A stretch of DNA of 64,000 nucleotides from Paenibacillus caseinilyticus. Its GTDB lineage: Bacteria > Bacillota > Bacilli > Paenibacillales > NBRC-103111. The stretch is taken from contig NZ_JAQAGY010000009.1 in NCBI RefSeq assembly GCF_027533645.1, positions 208,187 through 272,186 of the forward strand, given 5' to 3'. The position numbers and the translations under genes were made by a program. The first letter of the stretch is position 1; each line of letters begins with the position of its first letter. Positions 1 to 8,402 of this stretch are shown one piece after another. A model generated the notes under the pieces. That model had not been told where the DNA came from, ran no database searches, and saw nothing but the letters and a program-made list of their open reading frames with translations.

Positions 1-956
1 ACGGCCTCTCCTCTTTGCTCGGACAGAAGGATGAACTCCATACGGTGCTCCACCTGTTCGCGCCGGCGGACCGGCCGATGGACGGGCATACCCTGTACGC
101 CGTATGCCGGCTGATCGCCGCCTCCCTGGACAGCCGGGGCTGCAGGTTCTCCATTGGAGGTGGACATGCTGCCGCCGGACTGGAGGGACTGCCCGCCTCC
201 TACGCCTCCGCTGTAGCCCAGCTGCAGGAGACGTTCTACCGGGGAAGCTCCTCGGTCGCCGTCTATCCGGAGAAGAGCAGCGGCTTCGCGCTGCAGGAGC
301 ATTATCATCCCGAGCCGCAGCTGCAGAAGACGATGCAGGACCTGCTGGTGGACGGCCGCTTCGACGAAGCGCGCGATCTGCTCTCGCGTATGGCCGCCGA
401 GATCCGGAGACGGCCGGGTACGCTCATCAACAGCACCAAAGAGCTCTATTACCGGCTCCTGCTGGAGCTGGAGAAATTCGCCGGCGAACGGGGGCTCGTC
501 TTGTTCCAGACGGAGGATGAGAAGGATGTGCCTTGGGAGCTCATCTTCCAGTGCCACTACTTCGAAGACGTCCACGGGGCGCTGCTCGGGAAACTGGGTC
601 AGCTGGAGAGGGCCCTGAAGGAGCGGGGCGGCGGGAGCACCGCTTCCCGGATTATCCGGTACATCCATCATCATTATGCGGATGAGACCCTGACCGTTCA
701 GGGGATCAGCGATCAGATGCAGATGACCGCATCCCATCTCATCGCCGTCTTCAAGGAAGCGACCGGCAGCACCGTGAAGCAGTATCTCATGGAATACCGC
801 ATCGAACGGGCCAAGGAGCTGCTCAAGACCGACTCCTTCAAAATCTTCGATATTGCCCTGCAGGTCGGATACAGGGACGGAGAATATTTCGCCAAGATCT
901 TCCGTAAGCTGACGGGGATGACCCCTTCCGAATACAGGGAGCGCAGCCGCGGATGA
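1..956 (+). CDS. AraC-type response regulator, C-terminal part (5' cut by window)
   Basis: The reading frame is open to the first base of the window, so the gene starts upstream and the receiver domain is not visible. What remains is about 317 residues: a linker region and a C-terminal AraC/XylS double helix-turn-helix over roughly the last 100 residues (IIRYIHHHYADETLTVQGIS, then the ERAKELLKTDSFKIFDIALQ and KLTGMTPSEYR signatures). This is the form of YesN-type response regulators. The stop overlaps the start of the sensor kinase gene by 4 bases (ATGA), so the two are co-transcribed and almost certainly partners. Such pairs usually switch on carbohydrate uptake operons. The target is not shown here; the galactan locus at 8.4-18.5 kb is a candidate but lies beyond unrelated genes. 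Confidence 0.9.
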   Translation, partial: GLSSLLGQKDELHTVLHLFAPADRPMDGHTLYAVCRLIAASLDSRGCRFSIGGGHAAAGLEGLPASYASAVAQLQETFYRGSSSVAVYPEKSSGFALQEHYHPEPQLQKTMQDLLVDGRFDEARDLLSRMAAEIRRRPGTLINSTKELYYRLLLELEKFAGERGLVLFQTEDEKDVPWELIFQCHYFEDVHGALLGKLGQLERALKERGGGSTASRIIRYIHHHYADETLTVQGISDQMQMTASHLIAVFKEATGSTVKQYLMEYRIERAKELLKTDSFKIFDIALQVGYRDGEYFAKIFRKLTGMTPSEYRERSRG

Positions 957-2755
957 GGACTTACCTGAACCGGCTTGGCCGCAAATGGCTGTATAATATG
1001 AAGCTCCGGCACAAAATCCTGTATACCTACCTGCTGCTCATCCTGCTTCCGCTCGGCGCCTACCAGTTCGTCGTGTCGGACAAGGTATCCGGCATCCTGA
1101 TCAATCATGTCACCTATTCCGCCGAACAGGGGTTCAACCAGACCTATGCCTTCCTGAGCTACCGGCTGCAGCGGATCGGCGAAACGACCGATGTACTCAT
1201 TGCCAATCCTTCCATCCTCCGTTCGATTACCGATCCCGGCACGACGGGGGACATCCACCGGCAGCTCCAGGATTACAGCGACCTGAAGCAGCAGCTGCGC
1301 TCGCTTCAGGACGGTACCGATATTGCGAGGGTGACCCTCTATGTGGACCGGGCGTATGTGTTCGGCAATGAGACCGAGAACTTCCTGCCCCTGGATATGA
1401 CGGAGGGGAACGCCTGCTTCGAGCGGCTCGTGCAGGATAACCCGAAGATGCTGTGGTGCTCGCCGTCGGAGATAGAGACTAGTAACAAAACCCAGGGCGC
1501 CGGGGCGAGCCCGTATCTCTACGTGGTCCGCAGCCTGCTCGACCCGAACAATTACGAGCGGACGGCCGGCCGTCTGCGGGTGGACGTCAGAGCGGATACG
1601 CTGCGGGGCATTCTTAAGAACGCCAATGCGGTTGAGAAAAGCGTCACGTATCTCGCCTCCAGCGACTCGGAGGTCGTCCTCTCCTCCGATCCCGGCGCCG
1701 CGGCTCCTCCCTTCGCTCTGCCAGCCACCGACAACCGTGGAGAAGTCACGGTGACGATGGAGAGCGACGGAACCTATTACCTGTACCGGCCGATCCCCTC
1801 CTCCCGGTGGTCAATGGTCACGGCGATTCCGATCGACGAAGTCATGAAGCAGAGCCGGCAGCTGCGCAATGATCTCCTCGCCCTGCTGCTCGTGGTGGCG
1901 CTGGCAGCCCATGTCGTCGCCTATGTGCTGTCCCGCTCGGTCACCCGCCGCATCTCCCATCTGACCAGCCGGCTGAAGGACGTGCAGGAGGGCAGTCTGG
2001 TCCCCCTCGCCCAAGTACAGGGCAAGGATGAGATCGGCGAGCTGATTCAGACCTACAACTTCATGATCGACAAGATCGCCACCATGAATGAGGAACAATA
2101 CAAGCTCGGCCAGGAAGTGAAGAACGCGGAGCTGAAGGCGCTGCAGTCCCAGATCAACCCCCACTTCTTGTACAACACGCTCGATCTCATCAACTGGATG
2201 GCGAGCAGCGGGATGAGCGACGAGATCCGTACGGTCGTCAAGGCGCTCTCCCGCTTCTATAAGGTCAGCCTGAGCAGCGGGCGGGATGTCGTGACCCTCC
2301 GCGATGAACTCAAGCATGTCTCGTTCTATGTGCAGATTCAGAACATCCGCTTCGAGAACAAGATCCGGCTGGTCACCGACGTGCCCGAAGACCTGCTCGG
2401 CTATGCCATCCCGAAGATTACGTTCCAGCCCATCGTCGAGAATGCGATCCTTCACGGCATCCTCGGCCGGGTATCCCGCGAGGGTACGGTAACCATCTCC
2501 GCCGCAAGGGAAGGCGCCGATCTGCTCATCCGCATCACGGACGACGGTATCGGGATGAAGGAGGAGCTCGTGCAGCAGATGAACACCGGCACCTTCCGGG
2601 GCACCTTCAAGGGCAGCGGATACGGCAGCCGCAATGTCATGCAGCGGCTGCAGCATGTGTTCGGCGAGCCCTACGGCCTGGCCTGCCGCAGCAAGCCTGG
2701 CGAGGGGACCGCGGTCAGCCTGCGCATCCCCGCCGTACTGCCGCCCGAAGAATAG
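953..2755 (+). CDS. YesM-type sensor histidine kinase
   Basis: 600-residue membrane kinase. A first membrane helix lies near residues 20-42, followed by an extracellular sensor domain of about 260 residues (dCache-like by position), a second helix near 300-325, then HAMP. The His_kinase domain carries the phospho-acceptor H404 in INPHFLYNTLDL, a hallmark of the LytS/YesM family. The C-terminal ATPase domain has the N-box (PIVENAILHG) and glycine boxes (DDGIGM, GSGYGSRN). It overlaps the upstream AraC-type regulator gene by 4 bases, so the pair forms a two-component system. In this family the sensor often detects oligosaccharides or a binding protein carrying them; the ligand cannot be read from sequence. 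A strong hairpin follows the stop codon. Confidence 0.93.
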   Translation: MRTYLNRLGRKWLYNMKLRHKILYTYLLLILLPLGAYQFVVSDKVSGILINHVTYSAEQGFNQTYAFLSYRLQRIGETTDVLIANPSILRSITDPGTTGDIHRQLQDYSDLKQQLRSLQDGTDIARVTLYVDRAYVFGNETENFLPLDMTEGNACFERLVQDNPKMLWCSPSEIETSNKTQGAGASPYLYVVRSLLDPNNYERTAGRLRVDVRADTLRGILKNANAVEKSVTYLASSDSEVVLSSDPGAAAPPFALPATDNRGEVTVTMESDGTYYLYRPIPSSRWSMVTAIPIDEVMKQSRQLRNDLLALLLVVALAAHVVAYVLSRSVTRRISHLTSRLKDVQEGSLVPLAQVQGKDEIGELIQTYNFMIDKIATMNEEQYKLGQEVKNAELKALQSQINPHFLYNTLDLINWMASSGMSDEIRTVVKALSRFYKVSLSSGRDVVTLRDELKHVSFYVQIQNIRFENKIRLVTDVPEDLLGYAIPKITFQPIVENAILHGILGRVSREGTVTISAAREGADLLIRITDDGIGMKEELVQQMNTGTFRGTFKGSGYGSRNVMQRLQHVFGEPYGLACRSKPGEGTAVSLRIPAVLPPEE

Positions 2756-2777
2756 GCGGAAGGGAAATGAATATTTT

Positions 2778-2824
2778 AGAGCGCGAGGCCGGGACTGCAG
2801 CCTATAGTCCCGGCCTCGCGCTCT
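2778..2824. terminator. strong intergenic hairpin between YesM kinase and cysK
   Basis: A perfect 19-bp inverted repeat (2778-2796 and 2806-2824) with a 9-base loop lies between the convergent kinase and cysK genes. U-tracts are short, so it probably works as a bidirectional terminator or transcript-end stabiliser. Confidence 0.75.
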
Positions 2825-2870
2825 ATTATTGTCTGGAACGCTTGAACGCCTGCCACAGTCTGCGGCTGCC

Positions 2871-3833
2871 CTACCTTGCTTCTACTGGGGAAGCATGCGA
2901 CGGATCCGGATATAACGCCGTAGATAAGTAACGTTCGCCCGTATCCGGCAGGAGCACGACTATGTTTTTGCCTACGTTTTCCTTCCGGCCCGCGAGCTGG
3001 ACTGCGGCATAGACGGCGGCACCGGACGAAATACCGACGAGCAGACCTTCGCTCCTGGCAAGCTGGCGTGCGGTCTCGAATGCTTCATCGTTATTCACTT
3101 GGACAATCTCATCCACCACCGACGGATTAAAGTTATCCGGCACAAAACCGGCACCGATGCCTTGAATTTGGTGCACCCCGCGTCTCCCTCCGGAAAGTAC
3201 GGGGGAATCGGCTGGCTCCACGGCTACAATTTGGACGGATGGTTTACGGCTTTTGAGGAGTTCGCCTACCCCGGAGATCGTTCCTCCCGTGCCTACCCCG
3301 GCAACGAACAAATCCACCGCGCCCTCTGTATCCCTCCAAATCTCCTCCGCCGTGGTTTTCTTATGAGTCCCCGGATTGGCCGGATTCTTGAACTGCTGCG
3401 GAATGAAGGAATGAGGAATATCCTTAGCCAGTTCCTCGGCCCGCTTAATCGCACCCGCCATCCCCTCAGCCGCAGGGGTCAGCACCAATTCGGCCCCGAG
3501 TGCGGTCAGCAGCTTCCGGCGTTCCAGGCTGAAGCTCTCAGGAAGCGTAATGATTAGCTTATAGCCAAGCGCGGCCGCGGCAAAGGCAAGCCCGACGCCT
3601 GTGTTTCCGCTCGTAGGTTCAATCAGTACCGAGTCCGAGTGGAGGTGCCCTTGTTCCTCCGCATCTTTGATCAGGGCAAACCCAATACGGTCCTTCACGC
3701 TTCCCGCCGGATTAAAGTATTCTAGTTTGGCCATAATGCGGGCCTGGACGGAATGGAGTTGGGTGAAATTCGAAAGCTCCAGCAATGGAGTGTTTCCGAT
3801 AAGCTCAGTCAGATTCTTCGCTATTCTGGACAC
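2871..3833 (-). CDS. cysK: cysteine synthase A
   Basis: 320-residue PLP enzyme making cysteine from O-acetylserine and sulfide. The PLP lysine is K47 in NPAGSVKDR; the substrate loop TSGNTG and the phosphate-binding GTGGT are present, and the length matches the OASS family. The start is GTG at 3831-3833, supported by AGGAGG at 3842-3847. The gene stands alone, with a well-formed sigma-A-like promoter at 3874-3903 and a dyad inside its spacer. In Bacillus relatives cysK is controlled by CymR; the dyad does not clearly match the published CymR box, so that link is only a suggestion. The usual CysK C-terminal region is complete. Confidence 0.95.
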   Translation of the reverse strand: MSRIAKNLTELIGNTPLLELSNFTQLHSVQARIMAKLEYFNPAGSVKDRIGFALIKDAEEQGHLHSDSVLIEPTSGNTGVGLAFAAAALGYKLIITLPESFSLERRKLLTALGAELVLTPAAEGMAGAIKRAEELAKDIPHSFIPQQFKNPANPGTHKKTTAEEIWRDTEGAVDLFVAGVGTGGTISGVGELLKSRKPSVQIVAVEPADSPVLSGGRRGVHQIQGIGAGFVPDNFNPSVVDEIVQVNNDEAFETARQLARSEGLLVGISSGAAVYAAVQLAGRKENVGKNIVVLLPDTGERYLSTALYPDPSHASPVEAR

Positions 3834-3873
3834 GCGGCACGACCTCCTGATAATTCATTCCCACTAACTTGGT

Positions 3874-3903
3874 ATTCTATGATAACACTATCATTTCTGC
3901 CAA
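3874..3903 (-). promoter_or_regulatory. cysK promoter with internal dyad
   Basis: On the minus strand TTGGCA (3898-3903) and TAGAAT (3874-3879) are separated by 18 bases. The spacer contains the inverted repeat TGATA-GTGT-TATCA (3880-3893), placed where a repressor would block the polymerase. It lies 27-56 bases upstream of the cysK ribosome binding site. Confidence 0.55.
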
Positions 3904-3943
3904 ATAGAAGCAAACGACCCTCAAGGAACGCGATACGTAGGCA

Positions 3944-3974
3944 TAAAAAAAGCAGCTTGCGCACGGCAAGCTGC
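3944..3974 (-). terminator. terminator of the SnoaL-like gene
   Basis: On the minus strand a 9-bp GC-rich stem (3966-3974 with 3952-3960, 5-base loop) is followed by a run of seven T residues, a classic intrinsic terminator downstream of the gene ending at 4035. Confidence 0.85.
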
Positions 3975-4034
3975 CCCTCAACTGTTCGTTAACCCGTCCC
4001 AGTCCGACCAGGCGTCCGAGGCCTCCCGGTGGAT

Positions 4035-4418
4035 TTAGCTGTAATCCTCTATCCTTACGATTTTTCCTTCGCTCAACTCGAAGAGGGATTTCCCTTGCAG
4101 CTCCAGCGTCTCTCCCGCCTTGAGTCCGTTCGGCAAATCAACAGCCAGTACCCCTTCGTAATCAATCCGCACCTCTACGACCTCATCCATCATCCTGTAG
4201 TCTGTAATGGTCTGCTGCCGGCTCGCGAACATGTGTGAAGCGTTCTCCGCCAGTTCCCTGAACTCTTGGATGCCTCGGGTCTGCGTGTTCATCTCCCCGC
4301 CAGCGAAATTCCTGAACACGATATCGGGGTGCAGAAGGGTAAGCATTCCCTCCACATCGAATGAATTGTAAGCCTCGATATAACGTTCAATGATAGCCTT
4401 AGTCCCCTGCCCGCTCAT
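4035..4418 (-). CDS. SnoaL/NTF2-like small protein
   Basis: 127 residues with the cone-shaped alpha+beta pattern of the NTF2/SnoaL superfamily: N-terminal helices (TKAIIERYIEAYNSFDVEGM), LHPDIVFRNFAGG, and alternating strands to the end. Members include polyketide cyclases, steroid isomerase-like enzymes and ligand-binding proteins of unknown role, so no reaction can be assigned. An AGGAGGAG ribosome binding site lies just upstream of the ATG, and an intrinsic terminator follows. It is a single-gene unit between cysK and a serine hydrolase gene. Confidence 0.8.
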   Translation of the reverse strand: MSGQGTKAIIERYIEAYNSFDVEGMLTLLHPDIVFRNFAGGEMNTQTRGIQEFRELAENASHMFASRQQTITDYRMMDEVVEVRIDYEGVLAVDLPNGLKAGETLELQGKSLFELSEGKIVRIEDYS

Positions 4419-4483
4419 CCATCATTCTCCTCCTGAAATATACTCATCCATCCATCAAAGCCCGCTTCCTGTCCGTGCCGCTG

Positions 4484-5617
4484 TCACTGCAATCCGAGTT
4501 CATCGCGGATCTTATCCGCAACCAGCCGATCCGGCGAACGCTCTCCCCGCCCGCTCCTTAGGCGGTTGCATAGCACCGCTACCGAGAGGCCGCTCTCCGG
4601 GTCGGCATATCCGATCATGCCGCCTAAGCCGGAATATCCGAATGCCAGCGGATTAGTCCCCATGGCATCACCGCTGCCCGCATGGCCCAGCGTATAGCCA
4701 AGCCCCAGCCGGTTAGGCACGCCCATGACCTCATCGACTCCTTCCCACTGCAGAGCCGTCGCGGCCGCCAGAGAGGCCGGCTCCAGAAGCTGTCCCCCCG
4801 ACACGCCCCCGCCTATCAACGAGGCGTACATCCGGGCTAAGGCCCGCGCCGTCGCGACGGCATTCGCGGCCGGTACGGCCGCTTGGTGGAACCACGGCTC
4901 GTTCCACTCCGGGTTCGCGACAGGGACCACGGCCGGAGGCAGCACCCGCTTGATCAGCATGCCGTCCGGCAGGGATGCGATCGGCAGGGCGTCCCCGCTG
5001 ATCTCGGCGATGCGCGGCAGCGCGTCCTCGGAAGCGCCAATGTACAGCTCCGTCCCGATCCCGAGCGGCCTATTGATTTCATCCTGAACGATTCGGGAGA
5101 ACGACCGTCCATCCGCCCGGGATGCCGTCTCCCCCAAGATCCATCCGACCGTAAGCCCATGGTAGCCTGACTTGCTGCCCGGTTCCCAGATCGGCTCCAA
5201 CCTCTCCATCTCACGGACCATAGCCTCCCAATCACAGATGAGCTCCATATCCGCATGCTCCGGCATCAGCGGCACGCCGGCCGTATGGGTCAGCATCTGG
5301 CGAAGCGTAATGTGTTCCTTGCCGCCCGCCCCGAACTGCGGCCAGTAATGCGCTATCCGCTCATCGTAGTGAAGCTTGCCCTGCTGAACGAGGATATGGA
5401 TGGCGGTAGATGTAATTCCTTTGGAACAGGATTGGATATTGAACAGCGTGTCCGGCTTTACCGGCCGCTGTCCCGCGGCGTCTGCGCTGCCGGAACAGGC
5501 ATCCAGAAGAAGCTGGCCTTTCCAATAGGCGGCCGCTTGGAAGCCTGCTCCCGGATCGCCTGCCGCCAGATCGTCCAATATCTCTTGGACTCGCGCCTGA
5601 AGCAATAGAGCTGTCAT
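4484..5617 (-). CDS. serine hydrolase, beta-lactamase/esterase fold
   Basis: 377 residues from the ATG at 5615-5617; the frame runs 26 codons further upstream, but that extension has no helpful ribosome binding site and does not resemble the family. The SxxK motif is S63-C-S-K66 with catalytic S63 and K66. Y152 in SGYHG occupies the place of the class C tyrosine (Y-x-N), with N replaced by G, as in EstB-like esterases rather than true AmpC enzymes. There is no signal peptide, so it is probably a cytoplasmic esterase or peptidase-like enzyme; resistance to beta-lactams should not be assumed. The ribosome binding site is a weak G-run. No operon partner is evident. Confidence 0.85.
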   Translation of the reverse strand: MTALLLQARVQEILDDLAAGDPGAGFQAAAYWKGQLLLDACSGSADAAGQRPVKPDTLFNIQSCSKGITSTAIHILVQQGKLHYDERIAHYWPQFGAGGKEHITLRQMLTHTAGVPLMPEHADMELICDWEAMVREMERLEPIWEPGSKSGYHGLTVGWILGETASRADGRSFSRIVQDEINRPLGIGTELYIGASEDALPRIAEISGDALPIASLPDGMLIKRVLPPAVVPVANPEWNEPWFHQAAVPAANAVATARALARMYASLIGGGVSGGQLLEPASLAAATALQWEGVDEVMGVPNRLGLGYTLGHAGSGDAMGTNPLAFGYSGLGGMIGYADPESGLSVAVLCNRLRSGRGERSPDRLVADKIRDELGLQ

Positions 5618-5807
5618 ATGGATCGAAGCCCCCCATGCATAATGAATTTCAATGATTATACGACGGAACAACGAAGAAGGACAGATCCAAAACAAATATA
5701 ACCCTTTTGTACCCCTCCATCCGAGCGAGCAGCGGCGCAGACCGGAGGTGATGGGGGTATAGTCTCCAGGCTGCTATTCTGCACAAAAATCCAGGATGGG
5801 GAGGACC

Positions 5808-6662
5808 TCAAAGGCGGGGAGCTGCTGCGCCCGATTGATGCCATGCCATCAGCTTCTCCTCCGTCTGCGTACCCGGCAGCGGCATGTAAATGCAGCACAT
5901 CAAATTCTCCAAATCGTTGATTTGGTTGAACGTGATGATCTCGAAGAAGAGAAGCCCCAGGGATTCATGCCGGATCTCCACTTGGAGTCCGTTCTTATCG
6001 GCCACCTCGTGCAGCGGCCACCACTCGGCGAACTCCCTGCTCTCCTCCGCCAGCGCTTCCGCGAGCTCGATGTACCACTGCTGATCGGCAGACCGGTCGT
6101 ACACCTTTCGGTAGAACGAAAGCGCCACCCTGGTCGTTTGTTCCCAGTTGACAATTCGCGTACGGTAGGCCGGATGCGTGAATGCCAGCCTCAGCATCTG
6201 CCTGCCCTCCGGGGGCACCATCGAATAATCGGCGAGAATCGCGCAAGCGACCGGATTCCATGCAATCAGCCGGTTCTCCGGACCAATGACGAGGAACGGG
6301 TAAGGCGTGTTCATGACCAGGCTGGAAAAAGCGGGGGATAATCGGTACTCGGACAAATCGCGTGCCGGGGAGGCATAGCGCCCCGAGAGCAAGTATAGGT
6401 ATTGACGCTCCGCCGTATTCAGCTGCAAGGCGGAAGCAAGGCGGCCCAGAACTTCGGCAGACGCAGCCACCTCACGCCCCTGTTCGAGCCAGGTGTACCA
6501 TGTCGTGCTCACATCGGCGAGCTGGGCGACTTCCTCCCGGCGCAATCCGGGCGTCCTGCGGCGCGTATACCCTCTTGGCAGACCGGTCTGCTCGGGGGAC
6601 AGGCAGCTTCTGCGCTTTTTCAAAAATTCGCCTATCGCTTTCCGGTTATGATTAGCTTCCAT
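5808..6662 (-). CDS. XRE-family regulator with MmyB-type ligand domain
   Basis: 284 residues. An N-terminal helix-turn-helix (PGLRREEVAQLADVSTTWYT, then LEQGREVAASAEVLGRLASA) is followed by the MmyB-like domain with the recognisable RLIAWNPVACAIL motif and the EFAEWWPLHEV segment. MmyB-type proteins bind a small hydrophobic ligand in this domain and commonly regulate a neighbouring oxidoreductase or hydrolase. The gene is divergent from the alpha/beta hydrolase gene at 6796, with 133 bases between the starts, so that hydrolase is the likely target. A C-terminal relic of a similar regulator lies at 62192-62491. Confidence 0.9.
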   Translation of the reverse strand: MEANHNRKAIGEFLKKRRSCLSPEQTGLPRGYTRRRTPGLRREEVAQLADVSTTWYTWLEQGREVAASAEVLGRLASALQLNTAERQYLYLLSGRYASPARDLSEYRLSPAFSSLVMNTPYPFLVIGPENRLIAWNPVACAILADYSMVPPEGRQMLRLAFTHPAYRTRIVNWEQTTRVALSFYRKVYDRSADQQWYIELAEALAEESREFAEWWPLHEVADKNGLQVEIRHESLGLLFFEIITFNQINDLENLMCCIYMPLPGTQTEEKLMAWHQSGAAAPRL

Positions 6663-6795
6663 AAGACCTATACTCCGATCCGGGTAGTTTTTATACTAGT
6701 TACGTTCCCTACTGGTTCAAGCAATAGAGGCATGTTAACCTCAGTTCAAGCCGCAGCTGCAATATCATTATAACTTGGGAAAGAAGGAATCCGAT
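6663..6795. promoter_or_regulatory. divergent promoter region of XRE regulator and hydrolase
   Basis: 133 bases between two divergent starts. Possible core elements are TTCAAG with TATAAC near 6773 (plus strand) and TTGAAC with TATAAA (minus strand), but neither is close to consensus. No clear operator dyad was found. Confidence 0.35.
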
Positions 6796-7728
6796 ATGGC
6801 GCTTCATCCGCAAGCCGAACAATTCTTGAATGACATCGCCTCGTCCCCCCTGTCGAACGAGATCGAACCGGAACAATTACGGGAGGCCGTAGCCGGCACA
6901 GCCATCTCCGATGTGCACGATCTGGCCTCCGTTGAGGACGTAAGGGCTCCCGGCCCTTATGGCGACTTGCCGATGCGGATCTACCGGCCCCAGAAGGCAG
7001 GTGTGCTGCCGGTCATCGTATTCTACCATGGGGGCGGCTTTGTCCTCTGCAATGTCCAGAAATACGACCCGTTATGCCGCAAGCTGGCCGCCCTGACGGG
7101 ATGTGCCGTCGTTTCGGTCGATTACCGGCTGGCTCCGGAATACAAATTCCCCGTTGCGGCACACGAAGCTGTCTTCGCCGTGAAGTGGGTGGCCCAAAGC
7201 TGCGCTTCGCTCGGCTTCGATCCGGACCGGATCATCGTCGCAGGAGACAGTGCCGGCGGCAATCTGGCTGCGGTGGCCGCCAGGCAAGCCATTGCCGAGG
7301 GTATTCCCGGGCTTATCGCTCAAATCTTGATCTGCCCGATGACCGATTTTGCCCATACCTACGAGTCTTACAGTCAGTTCGCATCGGGATATTTTCTTAC
7401 CAAAGACATGCTGGATTATTTCACGCATCATTACCTGCGAGACGATGCCGATCGTATGGATCCGCTTGCCTCCCCCATGCTGGGATCCTTCGACGGCTTG
7501 CCGCCTGCCCTGATTTTGACGGCCGAATACGACCCGGTACGCGATGAAGGCGAGTCGTACGGCCGCCGCTTACTGGAATCCGGGGTCAGCGTCACATCGA
7601 GGCGCTACCTCGGAATGGTCCACGGGTTCTACTCCATGACCGACTTGTTCGACGATGGCCATGCCGTCTATGAAGATATTCGGAGTATGCTGAACAGCCT
7701 CCTTCAACCGGCAGAACTTTCTTACTGA
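6796..7728 (+). CDS. alpha/beta hydrolase, HSL-type esterase
   Basis: 310 residues from the ATG at 6796, preceded by AAGAAGGAA; a TTG seven codons upstream is less well placed. The hormone-sensitive-lipase signature HGGG (YHGGGFVLCN, near 78-86) forms the oxyanion hole, and the nucleophile S152 sits in GDSAGG. The acid is in EYDPVRDEG and the histidine in MVHGFYS, completing the triad. It has no signal peptide and is probably a cytosolic short-chain carboxylesterase. The divergent MmyB-type regulator gene is its likely controller. A bidirectional hairpin follows. Confidence 0.9.
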   Translation: MALHPQAEQFLNDIASSPLSNEIEPEQLREAVAGTAISDVHDLASVEDVRAPGPYGDLPMRIYRPQKAGVLPVIVFYHGGGFVLCNVQKYDPLCRKLAALTGCAVVSVDYRLAPEYKFPVAAHEAVFAVKWVAQSCASLGFDPDRIIVAGDSAGGNLAAVAARQAIAEGIPGLIAQILICPMTDFAHTYESYSQFASGYFLTKDMLDYFTHHYLRDDADRMDPLASPMLGSFDGLPPALILTAEYDPVRDEGESYGRRLLESGVSVTSRRYLGMVHGFYSMTDLFDDGHAVYEDIRSMLNSLLQPAELSY

Positions 7729-7798
7729 CATAGAATCAGCGGTTGAAGAATTAGGGGAAGCAGGCAGCGCGATAGCTGTCATTGTCACGAGACGCCAG

Positions 7799-7830
7799 AA
7801 CAGCCCGCCTCCAAGCTCAGGCGGGCTGTT
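7799..7830. terminator. bidirectional terminator after the esterase gene
   Basis: A 12-bp inverted repeat (7799-7810 with 7819-7830, 8-base loop) separates the esterase gene from the convergent DUF2164 gene. Confidence 0.75.
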
Positions 7831-7894
7831 CGTTAGGAACAACTAGGACGGGCGAAAAATACTTCTGCCTGCCGCAAAACGGTTAGGATTTCAC

Positions 7895-8152
7895 TTATCT
7901 CCGTTTGCTGTTCACCGGTTTCTCCATCGCATGCAGATCCTCTTCGAGCGCAGTCATCTTTTCTCCGACCACCTTTACGACATCCTGGATCGCTGCATTG
8001 TACATGAAGGGACCGAGCTCCTTGATCATATAGTCGAGCAAAAATTCCGCCGCCAGGTCCCCGATCTCCTCTCCTCTTTCTTCCTCAAAATAGGCTTGCA
8101 CCCGTTGGATTAATTGATCTTTCTGGTCTTTGGGCAGTTTGACTATGAACAA
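7895..8152 (-). CDS. DUF2164 family small protein
   Basis: 85 residues resembling the DUF2164 family: the KLPKDQKDQL start, acidic FEEERGEEIGDLAAEFLLD and KELGPFMYNAAIQDV match the family pattern closely. Function is unknown; the protein is soluble, acidic and helical. The start is uncertain: a GTG at 8156-8158 lies only about 3 bases from AGGAG, whereas TTG at 8150-8152 has normal spacing (9 bases) and is preferred here. Confidence 0.75.
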   Translation of the reverse strand: MFIVKLPKDQKDQLIQRVQAYFEEERGEEIGDLAAEFLLDYMIKELGPFMYNAAIQDVVKVVGEKMTALEEDLHAMEKPVNSKRR

Positions 8153-8301
8153 GTTCACCAGCTCCTATAAAGGGAATGTTGAAAGGATTGTGTTGTTTCT
8201 ATATGTCAATTCAAGAGAAGATCGCTTATTCCTGCCTCGGTATCTGCCCCTAAGACAGGGACGGCCACCTAAGACCGGCATTCCCTCCTCTCCGGAACTG
8301 C

Positions 8302-8346
8302 CAAAAACACCGTCCTTCGGATGCCCTGGGGCTGCGAAGAACGGTG
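8302..8346 (-). terminator. terminator of the galactan uptake operon
   Basis: On the minus strand a 12-bp stem with one G-U pair (8335-8346 with 8308-8319) is followed by five T residues, about 57 bases past the beta-galactosidase stop. Confidence 0.7.
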
Positions 8347-8402
8347 CTGGCGGTATTCTGTATTCGTTATTCCATTAGACCGCAGGCGGCTAACGGACCA
8401 AT

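Noticed and set aside
4484..5617. Class C beta-lactamase
   Set aside because: The Y-x-N motif is Y-H-G and there is no signal peptide, which fits esterase-like relatives better.
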